Part shown: piece by piece, positions 34,529-43,743 of the stretch | Layout of the letters: each line of letters begins with the position of its first letter | Numbering within the stretch: the stretch's first letter is position 1 | Assembly (NCBI GenBank): GCA_004322535.1 | Contig: SCUZ01000016.1 | Coordinates: forward strand, 1-64,000 | Direction of reading: 5' to 3' | Source of the DNA: Rugosibacter sp. | Lineage (GTDB): Bacteria > Pseudomonadota > Gammaproteobacteria > Burkholderiales > Rhodocyclaceae | DNA: 64,000 nucleotides | The notes under the pieces: generated by a model | What the model was told of the DNA's origin: nothing | The model's database searches: none | Seen by the model: only the letters and a program-made list of their open reading frames with translations | Made by a program: the position numbers and the translations under genes

Positions 34529-34735
34529 TCACTCACGACGGGTAAAGCGTGTGACCAGAATATTTTCGCAGGTCTTGAACAACAGGTAGAGCGCCAGACT
34601 GACATAGCTGTATCCGAGAAGCTCCAGCAGCTGCTGCAAGGCGCCTTCCCGCAGGATCAGGATGCCGTGGGTGAGAATGGCTTCGATATTGGCGCGAAGC
34701 AGATAAAGCAGGTTGAGCGAAATCACGCCGAACAA
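34529..34735 (-). pseudogene. Small membrane-protein gene split by IS66
   Basis: The fragment encodes the continuous hydrophobic peptide LFGVISLNLLYLLRANIEA and onward, ending FKTCENILVTRFTRRE (68 residues, TTG-initiated as it stands). If the IS66 element and one copy of its 8-bp target duplication are removed, the frame continues into an ATG at 37289-37291 to give 74 residues starting MGLSFLL. The IS insertion therefore displaced the first six codons. No function is recognised. Confidence 0.75.
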
Positions 34736-34742
34736 TAAGAAC
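34735..34742. repeat. IS66 target-site duplication, left copy
   Basis: ATAAGAAC, identical to 37273-37280. The duplication is 8 bp, as is usual for IS66-family insertion. Confidence 0.97.
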
Positions 34743-34789
34743 GTAAGCGTCCGACGCTACCACATCGACAGTAGCGATCCGCTTGTGTA

Positions 34790-36375
34790 TTACGCGGACG
34801 GCGCGAACGGCAGCAGCGAATCAATCTGACTGTTCAGGCAAGTCGGCAGCCGTTCCAGCGTATCTCGTAACCACGCCGCCGGATCAATACCATTGAGTGC
34901 CGCCGTCGCCAGCAAGCTCTGAATCGCCGCCGCCCGTTGTCCGGCGCGCTCCGATCCGGTGAAGAGCCAGTTCTTCTTCCCCAGACAAATCGGACGAATG
35001 GCGTTCTCCACCGGATTGTTATCGATGGGTCGATCACCCCTTTCCGCATTAGCGCCAAGGCCGGCCAGCGCTTCAAACTGTAATCGATCGCCCGTGCCGT
35101 CCCGCTCCCGTCGGCCACCGCCAGACGTATCGTTTTCAACCAGTCATGCATCTGTGCCAGCACCGGCTGAGCCTCCTCCTGGCGTAATTGGGCCCGTTCG
35201 GGTAGCGTCATCTCCTTGCCTCGTGCCTCAATCGCATAGAGTTGGGCAATACGGCGCAACGCCTCCTGCGCAATCGGATTCGCCTGTGCCACGTTCAAAT
35301 CAAAGAACTTGCGCCGTGCATGCGCCCAGCAACCCAGTTCGATGACCCCGGTCGCAAACAAGGCCTTGTAACCCGAGTAGTCATCCACCATGAGCTCACC
35401 CTGCCAGTCGGTCAGAAAGGCTCGGACATGGACCCCGGCGCGGCTGGTCTGATAGTCGAACACCACGATGGGCGGCCCCGTCTCCAGCGCATTGCTACGA
35501 TACGCCCACAGATACGCCCGCTTCGTCTTGCCGCTGCCTGGATCCAGCTGCTGCACCGGCGTTTCATCCGCATGCAGGATCAATCGCTGCCGTATCAGTT
35601 CGGTTAGCCGATCCGCCAGCGGCTCCAGCGCTACCCCGATGCGGCCCACCCAGTCCGCCAGGGTCGAGCGGGAGAGCGTCACCCCGTCCCGCGCGGCGAT
35701 ACGCTCCAGGCGGTACAACGGCAGGTGATCGAGGTACTTGCCGATAATGACCCAGGCCAGCAAGCCGACCGCGGCCATGCCGCCGTCAATGACCGCCGGG
35801 GGAATCGGGGCGGCGGTGACCGTCTCGCAACCCCGGCAGGCGTATTGCGGGCGGATGTGCCGATGTACGAAGAACTTGGCCGGCTCGACATCCAGTTGCT
35901 CGCTGACATCCTCGCCGATCAGGCTCATGAGTTTGCCGCAGTCGGCACAGGTGCACGACTCGGGCTCGTGGCGGTGCTCGATGCGGGTGAGGTGATCGGG
36001 CAAGGGCTGACGCCCGGCCCGGGCGCGTGGCGGCTTGGCGGGTGTCGCGCTCTGGCCAGCGGCAATCGCGTCGAGTTCGGCTTGTTGCTGGGCCAGGCGC
36101 GCTTCGACGGCGGCGATGTCGCTGGCTTGGGTTTCTTCGAACAGCTCCCGGGTTTCCGAGCCCAGGGCTTCGCTCTTGACGCCAAAGCGCATGCGCCGCA
36201 GGTGGGCGATTTCCAAGGCCATCGCTTGAATCTTGAGCGTGGCGGCGTGCAGGTCGGCGCTACGTCGCGCCAGTTCGCCGTCTTTCACCGCCAAGCGTTT
36301 GCACAGCAGTTGCGCGATCGTTTCCGCGAGGGCGGGATCGATGGGCAGGCGGGCAAGTTCGGCGGCGAATTCCAT
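34790..36375 (-). pseudogene. tnpC: IS66 transposase tnpC, frameshifted
   Basis: The main frame (34834-36375) begins MEFAAELARLPIDPALAETI and carries the IS66 zinc-finger region (CTCADCGKLMSLIGEDVSEQ) and the DDE core (ILHADETPVQQ, VDDYSGYKALF). About 35.0 kb the frame changes after RWPALA. The true C-terminus (VENAIRPICLGKKNWLF) continues in the frame ending at 34790. Reading across needs one extra base between roughly 35040 and 35060. Either a real disabling deletion or a sequencing/assembly error. Confidence 0.9.
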
Positions 36376-36480
36376 GACCGGAAGTATCGCGCAGCCCCTG
36401 GTTCAGCAAGGGGCGGAGCACACCGGACACCGGGTCGGTGCTCCTCGTTTACCCACGCCGACGATGTGCCTGCGTTCGCC

Positions 36481-36816
36481 TCAGACGCGCCAGTGCACGG
36501 GCGCGGGGGCGTCAAGACGGCGCCAATCGACGCCGGTGATGAGCCAGGCCCATTGGCGGTCGGTGAGGCCGACGGTGGTGCTGTCGGCGTCGGGCCAGGT
36601 GAAGTGGCCTTGGTGCAGGCGCCGCTGGCATAGCCAGACACCGGTGCCGTCCCAGACGAGAAGTTTGAGCCGGGTGGATCGGCGGTTTCGGAAGGCGTAG
36701 GCCTGTCCGTCACAGGGCGTGCGATCCAGGTTCTGGAGGCGCAGGCTCAGGCCATCAATGCCGGTGCGCATGTCGATCGGGTCGATGACGAACCAAACCT
36801 GTGTGGGCGCGATCAT
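36481..36816 (-). CDS. tnpB: IS66 accessory protein TnpB
   Basis: A 111-residue IS66 Orf2-type protein: MIAPTQVWFVIDPIDMRTGI, then DGLSLRLQNL and FRNRRSTRLKLLVWDGTG. TnpB is required for IS66 transposition. It overlaps tnpA by 4 bp and precedes tnpC by about 105 bp. Confidence 0.95.
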   Translation of the reverse strand: MIAPTQVWFVIDPIDMRTGIDGLSLRLQNLDRTPCDGQAYAFRNRRSTRLKLLVWDGTGVWLCQRRLHQGHFTWPDADSTTVGLTDRQWAWLITGVDWRRLDAPAPVHWRV

Positions 36817-37199
36817 GACAGGAGGTCCTTGAGCCAGGTACCGAGGTGGTCAGCGTGGGAAACCGGCCAGGCGATTTGTACGGCGATCTCTCCACGGCGC
36901 AGGTCGAGGCGAATGTCGCCGCCATTCGCTAACTCGTTTGTTTGCCGCGTGGCAGGGATGATGCCAGTGGTGATCGGTACGACGGCTGTGTTCTGGCGAC
37001 GGGGCACGCGGGTGGCCGATGGTTCACGATGGTCCTTGATCCAACGCCGCAGTAGATTGGCGTTCAGGCCATTGGCCAGCGCCACGGCGGCGATTGATAC
37101 GCCGGGGTGTTGGCCCGCCGCAATGACGCGGGCCTTGAATTCAGGGTCATGCCGACGACGGGTACACGTCGCGGCCAGTTTCACAGGGATAGTGCGCAT
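36813..37199 (-). CDS. tnpA: IS66 accessory protein TnpA
   Basis: A 128-residue protein with the helix-turn-helix head typical of IS66 TnpA: RRRHDPEFKARVIAAGQHPG and SIAAVALANGLNANLLRRWI. The C-terminus (AVQIAWPVSHADHLGTWLKD) is common in this family. First gene of the element. Confidence 0.94.
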   Translation of the reverse strand: MRTIPVKLAATCTRRRHDPEFKARVIAAGQHPGVSIAAVALANGLNANLLRRWIKDHREPSATRVPRRQNTAVVPITTGIIPATRQTNELANGGDIRLDLRRGEIAVQIAWPVSHADHLGTWLKDLLS

Positions 37200-37272
37200 G
37201 TGTCCACCTGAAAAGGCGTGGACACTATGCCGCTATCGGGGTGAGTTCAATGTGGTCGGGCTGAACGCTTAC

Positions 37273-37280
37273 ATAAGAAC
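37273..37280. repeat. IS66 target-site duplication, right copy
   Basis: ATAAGAAC, the same as 34735-34742, directly after the right inverted repeat. The displaced start of the interrupted membrane gene follows. Confidence 0.97.
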
Positions 37281-37550
37281 GACAACCCCATCAAAATAAA
37301 GGTGCAAAAGTAACATCGGTAAAGCAAACGCATGAAGCGACTTCGCATGATGATTCTCCGAACTGATTAAGGTAAAGGTCATTAATCTTTAGTGTTGGTA
37401 CCACGATGTTTTATTACATGCCAGGCGCGATAATCAAAAACTGGTGCTAGATCCATCACTACTACCAGTTAAACCGTCGCATAAGCTGGCTTAATCTAAA
37501 CAGGTCGAAAGCCCACCGAAATGAATGGAGCCCTGCAGGAGCCCCTGCAA

Positions 37551-37772
37551 ATGACCCCTACGCCTACTATTCAACTGCAATCGACGCTGACATGCCCTGC
37601 ATGTGGCTTCGTCAAGACCGAAACCATGCCGACCGATGCCTGCCAGTGGTTTTACGAATGTCAGGGTTGTCATGTGGTTCTCAAACCTAAGCCCGGTGAC
37701 TGCTGCGTGTTTTGTTTCTATGCAGACTTACCCTGCCCATCAATGCAGATAGCTCGGCTTGGTTGCTGCTGA
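37551..37772 (+). CDS. Small Cys-rich GDCCVFC-type protein
   Basis: 73 residues from the ATG at 37551 (AGGAG ten bases upstream); an in-frame ATG at 37521 is also possible. Cys pairs are LTCPACGFVKTE near the N-terminus, ECQGCHVVLKPK in the middle and GDCCVFCFYADLPCPSM near the end. Similar proteins with GDCCVFCSYG are often found near heavy-metal genes, from memory. A zinc- or copper-type site is plausible; no enzyme function is known. Confidence 0.75.
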   Translation: MTPTPTIQLQSTLTCPACGFVKTETMPTDACQWFYECQGCHVVLKPKPGDCCVFCFYADLPCPSMQIARLGCC

Positions 37773-37862
37773 TATGAGAAAAGGTCAACGACAATAGTGC
37801 GAGTCGTAAAAGTCGGCGCTGGTAAGACGACGGTTTGGCGTCATGTTCAACGCATATCGTCC

Positions 37863-38693
37863 TTATTTTTCCTGCCGTACCCATTCGGATGGACTCATGC
37901 CCAATTCCCGGATGAACGCCCGCGAAAACGCCGGCTGGCTACTGTAGCCGACAGCCTCAGCTACCAAGGCGATGGGGCGGCGTCGGCGTAGCAGACGCTG
38001 CGCCAGTGTGATGCGTACGCTGGTGAGAAAGTCGGTTGCGGTAGAACCAACGACGTTGCGGAATTCTGTGGCAAACGCATTGCGCGAGCGATTGGTGCGG
38101 GCAGCCATAGTGTCAAGCGTCCAGTTTTGGTCTGGATTTTCCAAAAGTTCGACCAACAGTTTGGACAGGCGTGGATGTGCTAGACCGGCGAGAATGCCCG
38201 AGGACACCATCTTCTGCTCAATAACGAAACGGACAATCTGAATCAATAGAATGTCGCACAGTCGGTCCAGCATAACCTGCTTGCCCAAATTGGATTCCTC
38301 CGCTTCGGCGAATAAGGTTGTCAGCGTCAGATCGATGCGCTTGAGCGCGTTGAAGGGAATAATGATGACTGACGGAAACGATTGAGTAATGGCGTTCTCC
38401 ACACCGATGTTATAACGCACGATGGCGCACAGTACATCAGCGACCGCCGAGTCCTTGATATCCAGACGATGATCGAGAGGGGCGGGATAGAACAACAACG
38501 TCGGTTCGCTGACAAAAATGTCTTGTTGCCCCTTTTGGATCACACGTGTTTCGCCAGAGCGAAAGACATGCAGATGACCCACGCCCTGATCCGCAGCAAA
38601 GTCATGCAAGCCGCATAGTGGACCGGCGTAGAAAGTGCTGGCACGCAAACCCACGTGTTCCAGAATGCGCGAAATACTGTCAGCTATCAGCAT
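37863..38693 (-). CDS. AraC family regulator with cupin-type N-terminus
   Basis: A 276-residue protein. The N-terminal AraC cupin region has HLHVFRSGETRVIQK and PTLLFYPAPLDHRLD. The C-terminal helix-turn-helix pair includes WTLDTMAARTNRSRNAF and IALVAEAVGYSSQPAFSRAF. It is divergent from the CMD genes starting at 38843 with a 149-bp gap. It is therefore the obvious candidate regulator of the AhpD-like cluster; the effector is unknown. Confidence 0.9.
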   Translation of the reverse strand: MLIADSISRILEHVGLRASTFYAGPLCGLHDFAADQGVGHLHVFRSGETRVIQKGQQDIFVSEPTLLFYPAPLDHRLDIKDSAVADVLCAIVRYNIGVENAITQSFPSVIIIPFNALKRIDLTLTTLFAEAEESNLGKQVMLDRLCDILLIQIVRFVIEQKMVSSGILAGLAHPRLSKLLVELLENPDQNWTLDTMAARTNRSRNAFATEFRNVVGSTATDFLTSVRITLAQRLLRRRRPIALVAEAVGYSSQPAFSRAFIRELGMSPSEWVRQEK

Positions 38694-38842
38694 GAAATGT
38701 GTGAATGGCTATAAGTTGTGTATGAATGATAACCATAAATAGTGGATCACTCGTTAATCTGTTCGCTTGTCGTGCCTAAAAGCGCGGCATGTTTGGCACA
38801 CAAGCCAGTAACAAATTTCAACTTATCTATTAGGAGAACATC

Positions 38843-39412
38843 ATGACACAGCACTTTGTTGCCAAGACGCTACGTGGCATCACGCTAGACACGGCGAACG
38901 CGATACAGAAGGAAGTCCTTGAAGCGGCAAAGAAACAAGTGGGCTTCATTCCCAATATGTACGCCAACATGGTGAACGTACCGGGCGTACTGACCACTTA
39001 CCTGCATGGTTATAACGCTTTTCGGCAGGATTCCGGGCTGACGCCGACCGAGCAGGAAATTGTTTTTCTGGCCATCAGCCAGCAGAATGGTTGCACCTAC
39101 TGCACAGCGGCGCATAGCATGATTGCCGATAAAGTCTCGGGCGTTCCAATACCTGTGCTCGCTGCTATTCGTGGTGGTCAGCCGATTCCGGATGCCAAGC
39201 TGCAAGCGCTTTATACATTCTCCCAGGAACTCGTCAAGACGGCCGGCAAGCCTGGTCAGGCAATAGCGGCTGCATTTCTGGCCGCAGGCTACAGCGAAGC
39301 GGTCGCGCTGCAAATCATTCTGGCTGCGGCGGTCAAAACGCTCTCGAATTACACCAACCACTTGTTTCAAACACAGGTTGATGATCAATTTTCTGCCTAC
39401 AAGGTAGGCTAA
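38843..39412 (+). CDS. Carboxymuconolactone decarboxylase/AhpD-like protein 1
   Basis: 189 residues with start at 38843 behind TAGGAG. The AhpD-type redox motif is complete: E in PTEQEIVF, then eleven residues to CTYCTAAHS, giving E-x11-C-x2-C-x3-H. In AhpD this Cys pair and His relay support peroxide or thiol chemistry. The first gene of a five-member paralog set, and the most divergent (N-terminus RGITLDTANAIQKEV). Probably an alkylhydroperoxidase or peroxidase-related enzyme. Confidence 0.88.
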   Translation: MTQHFVAKTLRGITLDTANAIQKEVLEAAKKQVGFIPNMYANMVNVPGVLTTYLHGYNAFRQDSGLTPTEQEIVFLAISQQNGCTYCTAAHSMIADKVSGVPIPVLAAIRGGQPIPDAKLQALYTFSQELVKTAGKPGQAIAAAFLAAGYSEAVALQIILAAAVKTLSNYTNHLFQTQVDDQFSAYKVG

Positions 39413-39475
39413 AAGTCGCATAGTTCATAGTTAATTAACTAGACAAATTCAAAACTATTAAAAGGAGTATTTACC

Positions 39476-40081
39476 ATGATGAAAAATAAACCTTCGGAAA
39501 TGACCTATTTACCATCAATTCCCAACGGAACGTTGTTTGACATTTTTCTGCAATACCCCGATTTTTCTGAACCATTGCACATTTTTTTGGAAAATCTCTT
39601 ACGTGGGCCATCGCCATTTTCAGAGGCTGAGCGAGAAATGATTGCCTCTTACGTTTCAGGTCTTAACGAATGTCGCTTTTGTTGTACTGCGCACACCGCC
39701 GTAGCAGAAGCGCTTGGTACGCCTGAAGGTCTCGTGCGTCAGCTGGTTGATAACGACGACTTGCCCGGCGTAGAAGAAAAGTTCTGGCCTGTGCTGCGTT
39801 ATGTACGCAAGCTAACTAAAAAACCTGCCAGCATTGAGCAGTCTGATATTGATGCCATTCTTGAGGCAGGCTGGACTGAAGAAGCGGTTGTTCATGCCAA
39901 TTTGATTTGTGGCGCATTTAATCTGTTTAATCGTTGGGTTGAAGGTTTAGGGGTAGATGCGAGCCCTAATTATGTGAAAGCATCCGTCAAGCAACTGCTG
40001 GCAGGCGGTTATTTGGGGGTGAATGAAATGATCAAGGGGATTCTTACCAACCAGCGCAAGCCAGAATACCGTTCGGCATAA
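39476..40081 (+). CDS. CMD/AhpD-like protein 2
   Basis: 201 residues behind AAAGGAG. The motif is AEREMIASYVSGLNECRFC then CTAHTAVAEALG, fitting E-x11-C-x2-C-x3-H. The N-terminal SLPSIPNGTLFDIFLQYPDF-like start (here YLPSIPNGTLFDIF) and the DFSEPLHIFLENLLRGPSPF block match the paralogs at 40204, 40868 and 45339. Redox role inferred from the motif. Confidence 0.86.
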   Translation: MMKNKPSEMTYLPSIPNGTLFDIFLQYPDFSEPLHIFLENLLRGPSPFSEAEREMIASYVSGLNECRFCCTAHTAVAEALGTPEGLVRQLVDNDDLPGVEEKFWPVLRYVRKLTKKPASIEQSDIDAILEAGWTEEAVVHANLICGAFNLFNRWVEGLGVDASPNYVKASVKQLLAGGYLGVNEMIKGILTNQRKPEYRSA

Positions 40082-40203
40082 ATAGTTTTAAAAAGCATCG
40101 GGACTGCATGCCGTGGCTGTTTTTTGACAGTCATGCGCATGAAAAAACGGCAGCCTATTTGGCAGAATTATTAATTTCTCAACCTATTCAAAAGGAATTT
40201 CAT

Positions 40204-40743
40204 ATGTCACGCTTTTCATCCTTACCATCTCATGCCACTGTCATGGATGTTTTCAAATTAAGTCCGGAACTCACTAATCCAATCCTTGATTACCATGAAG
40301 TCTTGTTACGGGGACCCTCTCCACTATCAATTGCAGAGCGAGAATTAATCGCTGCTTATGTATCCGGTGTAAATAATTGTGGCTTTTGCCATGGTGCGCA
40401 CACAGCGACAGCCGAAGCGTGTGGTATTGGTAAAGGTTTGGTTAAAGAATTTCTTGCGGATATTAATCACCCTGAATTAAGCGAAAAGATGCGGCCTATC
40501 TTAAGTTATGTACGCAAGCTAACCGAAGTACCTAGCAGCATCACAGTCGAGGATGTCGCCGCTGTATTCAATGCCGGATGGAATGAGCAGGCACTTCATC
40601 ATGCGATTCACGTTTGTGCTCTGTTTAATTTCATGAATCGTTTGGTCGAAGGTCACGGTATAGAGGCTTTGAGTCCTGTCATATCGGAACAGCTCGGACG
40701 GCAACTACGTGACCAGGGTTATGCCCAATTTAAAGCACCCTAA
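40204..40743 (+). CDS. CMD/AhpD-like protein 3
   Basis: 179 residues from the ATG at 40204 behind AAAGGA; an upstream frame to 40108 lacks such a site. The motif is AERELIAAYVSGVNNCGFCH then GAHTATAEACG. About three quarters identical by eye to the protein at 40868, so a recent tandem duplication. The catalytic E, both Cys and the His are present. Confidence 0.87.
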   Translation: MSRFSSLPSHATVMDVFKLSPELTNPILDYHEVLLRGPSPLSIAERELIAAYVSGVNNCGFCHGAHTATAEACGIGKGLVKEFLADINHPELSEKMRPILSYVRKLTEVPSSITVEDVAAVFNAGWNEQALHHAIHVCALFNFMNRLVEGHGIEALSPVISEQLGRQLRDQGYAQFKAP

Positions 40744-40867
40744 CTAAGTTATCTGAAAGAATCAGCCACCCACTGTTTTTTCCGATTGACAGGTGGCCAT
40801 ACGCCAAAAAGTCAGGCAACGTTTACGCGACGAAATACCCATTCGGTTCATCTGAAAGGAACTTTAT

Positions 40868-41407
40868 ATGCCATATTTCACATCATTAGCGCCTCATGAT
40901 ACGGTACGGGAAGTTTTCAAATTGAGTCCGGAGCTGGCCAATCCACTACTTGATTACACTGAAGTTCTGTTACGTGGCTCATCACCACTCTCGGTTGCAG
41001 AACGCGAATTAATCGCTGCTTATGTCTCTGGAATAAATAGTTGCCGATTTTGTCATACTGTACACACCGCAACGGCCGAAGCATGCGGGATTGATCAAGG
41101 TATAGTGAAAGAGTCTCTCGTCGATCTTAATCATCCTGGCTTAAGCGAAAAAATGCGTCCTATATTAAGTTATGCGCGCAAGCTAACCGAGGCACCCAGC
41201 AGCATTACTGATGCTGATGCCGTTGCTGTATTCAATGCCGGATGGAATGAGCAGGCGCTTCACCATGTTATCCACGTTTGTGCACTGTTCAATTTCATGA
41301 ATCGTCTTGTGGAGGGGCATGGCATAGAACCTTTAAGTCCTGCGCTATCCGAACAGCGCGGACGGCAACTGAGCGATCAAGGTTATGCTCAAATAAAGAC
41401 ACCTTGA
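40868..41407 (+). CDS. CMD/AhpD-like protein 4
   Basis: 179 residues, ribosome-binding site AAAGGAA before the ATG at 40868. The motif is AERELIAAYVSGINSCRFCH then TVHTATAEACG. Closest to the 40204 paralog throughout (for example NPLLDYTEVLLRGSSPLSV). The last of the contiguous array on this side of the truncated dehydrogenase. Confidence 0.87.
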   Translation: MPYFTSLAPHDTVREVFKLSPELANPLLDYTEVLLRGSSPLSVAERELIAAYVSGINSCRFCHTVHTATAEACGIDQGIVKESLVDLNHPGLSEKMRPILSYARKLTEAPSSITDADAVAVFNAGWNEQALHHVIHVCALFNFMNRLVEGHGIEPLSPALSEQRGRQLSDQGYAQIKTP

Positions 41408-41777
41408 AGAGTCAATTATTCGAAATAGCTGCAATAGTTATTGACTAACAATCGCTTGAATGTTATGCGAGTGGCTTATTCGGTAGGCCACTCACATTCA
41501 TTTGCAATGTGTTGCACCCAAGGATTGCAAATAGTAGCTGAGTGGAAGTCCATTTTGGCTGGACTATTCCATGCTTGTCGTTATTCAATATCGGCTTGGT
41601 GACATCATTACTCATTGAGCGATATGTTTCTTTCATCGCCGCTCTCGCGTTTTGTCATTTGCGAAGCCGCGATGACACGGAGTAGGAGTAGATGAGGTCA
41701 GTAGCATCTGTAAGAAATTCGCATGGATATCCGACGTAGAAGGCAGGGTCGTCGATATCGAACATCGCCGGTGAATA
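41408..41777. other. Gene-poor stretch before the inverted tRNA copy
   Basis: A weak stem (GAGTGGC 41469-41475 with GCCACTC 41487-41493) sits shortly after the CMD gene and may be its terminator. The rest to 41777 has no clear gene. On the minus strand the end contains an open frame reading into FDIDDPAFYVGYPCEFLTDA and ending SSRLRK, which I cannot assign. It may be the remnant of a gene cut by the inverted repeat. Confidence 0.55.
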
Positions 41778-41895
41778 TAAGTCCCTTGTGTCTACCAATT
41801 TCACCACCCGGGCATGCAAACTATGCCTATGAAATATCTCGCGGGGGGGGAACCACGCAGGGATACTGGAGGCGCGACCCGGAATCGAACCGAGG
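41778..41895 (-). repeat. Inverted copy of the tRNA-Cys/tRNA-Leu block (copy 2)
   Basis: The reverse complement of 11139-11255, with one indel in a C/T run and a few substitutions (for example CATAG for CACAG). It contains the 35-nt tRNA-Leu 5' half (41779-41813) and the tRNA-Cys 3' end (41867-41895) on the minus strand. To the right, the sequence changes without a break into a dehydrogenase gene. The two copies enclose 11.1-41.9 kb as inverted repeats. Confidence 0.93.
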
Positions 41896-42473
41896 CCATT
41901 GACGCGATGTTTCATGCAATCACGATGGAATTTGGCGGAGTCGACATTCTCGTCAACAACGCAGGTATTCAACATGTAGCTCCCATTGAAGAGTTTCCAG
42001 TCAGCAAATGGGATGCCATTATTGCCATCAATCTGACGGCAGCTTTTCATACCATCCGCCATGCGCTGCCGTCTATGAAGCAGAAAAAGTGGGGGCGCAT
42101 CATCCAGATTGCATCGGCGCATGCACTGATCGCCTCACCTTACAAATCCGCGTATGTGGCAGCCAAGCACGGCATCGCCGGGCTGACCAAGACCGTGGCG
42201 CTGGAAGTGGCGGAGCAAGGAATTACGGTGAATGCCATCTGTCCCGGTTACGTGTGGACACCGTTGGTCGAAAAGCAAGTGCCCGAAACGGCTAAAGCGC
42301 GTGGCATTAGTGAAACGGAAGTGATTCAGAACGTCTTGCTGGCGGCGCAGCCGACCAAGCAGTTCGTCACCATTGGTCAAGTCGCTGGATTTGCCAGCTT
42401 CCTGGCCAGCGATGCCGCAGCATCAATCACCGGTGCGATCATCCCGATCGATGGCGGCTGGACAGCTCATTGA
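41896..42473 (+). pseudogene. 3-hydroxybutyrate dehydrogenase-like SDR, N-terminus missing
   Basis: Homology starts at about AIDAMFHAITMEFGGVDILV and runs to IPIDGGWTAH. The NNAG motif, the catalytic Ser region and Tyr-x3-Lys (IASPYKSAYVAAKHG) are intact. The whole Rossmann start (TGSTSGIGLGIA in typical BdhA) is missing; tRNA-derived sequence is fused in front. An open frame beginning at 41814 would encode tRNA-derived residues before the homology. NAD binding should be lost, so it is probably non-functional, or a mis-joined contig. Confidence 0.85.
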
Positions 42474-42577
42474 AGTATCAACCATGAAGGTTCAGAAAAT
42501 TCTAGATTCTTCATGACTGCATCCGGTATCGCATCCCAATGTGCCGGTGATTCGGCGACTTTCTTAGGAGCATGAGC

Positions 42578-43726
42578 ATGGCTAATCCTCGTACAAAATC
42601 CGCGTCACGAACTTCATTAGGGGCACCCGCTATCAGCGATTCGCCGTTACCCGGCCAAGTAATTCTGGTCATGCAGGGTGGCGGTGCGCTAGGTGCTTTT
42701 CAGGCTGGTGTTTACGAAGCGATGCACGAAGCAGGCATCGAACCGGACTGGGTGGTTGGTACCTCGATCGGTGCGGTCAACGGTGCCATCATTACAGGCA
42801 ATTCACCGCAAAACCGCCTGCCACGCCTCAAGGAATTTTGGAACCTGGTCGCCAGTGGTAGTGCATCCTCCTTGCCATGGAACCTGCTTGGCTCGGGTAA
42901 TGTGTTACATAACTTGAGCACAGTTACGCAGGGTATTCCGGGTTTCTTTACGCCCAATCCGCGTTCATGGTTCGGTCTCCACTCACCGTTGGGGATCAGT
43001 GATGCCTCGTACTACAGCACGGCTCCGCTGCGGCAAACGCTGGGTGATCTGGTTGATTTCAATCGCATCAACAAAGAAGAAGGCACACGGCTGACGCTGG
43101 GTGCCGTGAATGTGAATTCTGGTCGCATGCGTTATTTTGACAGTCGCGACCATGCGGTAGGCGTTGATCATGTCATGGCATCAGGCGCACTCCCGCCAGC
43201 CTTCCCTGCAGTAATGATTGATGGCGAACCCTACTGGGATGGCGGCATCTGCTCAAATACACCCATCGAAGTGGTCATGGATGATAACCCGCGTCACGAC
43301 TCAGTGATCTTCGCTGCCCAGTTATGGCAGTCCACATCGGATACGCCGCAATCGATTCAGCAGGTGATGGGCCGGATGAAGGACATTCAGTATGCCAGTC
43401 GAACAGCAGACCACACCGTCTTGCAACAGCAACTCCATCACTTGCGCCATGTCGTACGCGAGTTAGGTCGCCGACTACCTGAAAGCGATCGCGCCAAGGC
43501 AGAAGTCAAAGACCTGATTGACTGGGGCTGCCGCACCGTCATGCATGTACTATCGCTTCAGGCGCCAGCGTTGAAAGATGAGGATCAAACCAAGGATATT
43601 GATTTCACACCCGATGGCATCTCGGCACGTTGGCAGGCAGGGTACAAGTCTGCGCAACAGAAGATCGCGGAAGCGCCATGGCAGGCTGCGGTCGCTCCGG
43701 AGGATGGCATCGTGGTGCACAATTAA
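42578..43726 (+). CDS. Patatin-like phospholipase
   Basis: About 382 residues from the ATG at 42578, seven bases after AGGAG (an ATG six bases earlier is too close to it). The oxyanion hole GGGALGAFQAGVYEA, the nucleophile elbow GTSIGAVNGA and the catalytic-dyad Asp in YWDGGICSNTPI are all present. The C-terminal region is a long extension with DIDFTPDGISARWQAG. Lipase or acyl-ester hydrolase activity is likely. It is followed 17 bp later by a glutathione reductase-like gene. Confidence 0.92.
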   Translation: MANPRTKSASRTSLGAPAISDSPLPGQVILVMQGGGALGAFQAGVYEAMHEAGIEPDWVVGTSIGAVNGAIITGNSPQNRLPRLKEFWNLVASGSASSLPWNLLGSGNVLHNLSTVTQGIPGFFTPNPRSWFGLHSPLGISDASYYSTAPLRQTLGDLVDFNRINKEEGTRLTLGAVNVNSGRMRYFDSRDHAVGVDHVMASGALPPAFPAVMIDGEPYWDGGICSNTPIEVVMDDNPRHDSVIFAAQLWQSTSDTPQSIQQVMGRMKDIQYASRTADHTVLQQQLHHLRHVVRELGRRLPESDRAKAEVKDLIDWGCRTVMHVLSLQAPALKDEDQTKDIDFTPDGISARWQAGYKSAQQKIAEAPWQAAVAPEDGIVVHN

Positions 43727-43743
43727 TCGCTCGAAAAGGAAGC

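Larger units (their letters stand above)
34743..37272 (-). mobile_element. IS66-family insertion sequence
   Basis: A 2530-bp element with imperfect terminal inverted repeats. The left end begins GTAAGCGTCCGAC and the right end, read inwards, GTAAGCGTTCAGC (about 20 of 27 bases alike). It is bounded by identical 8-bp target duplications ATAAGAAC. It encodes tnpA, tnpB and a frameshifted tnpC. The element interrupts a small membrane protein gene. The perfect duplication indicates insertion was not followed by rearrangement at the ends. Confidence 0.97.
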
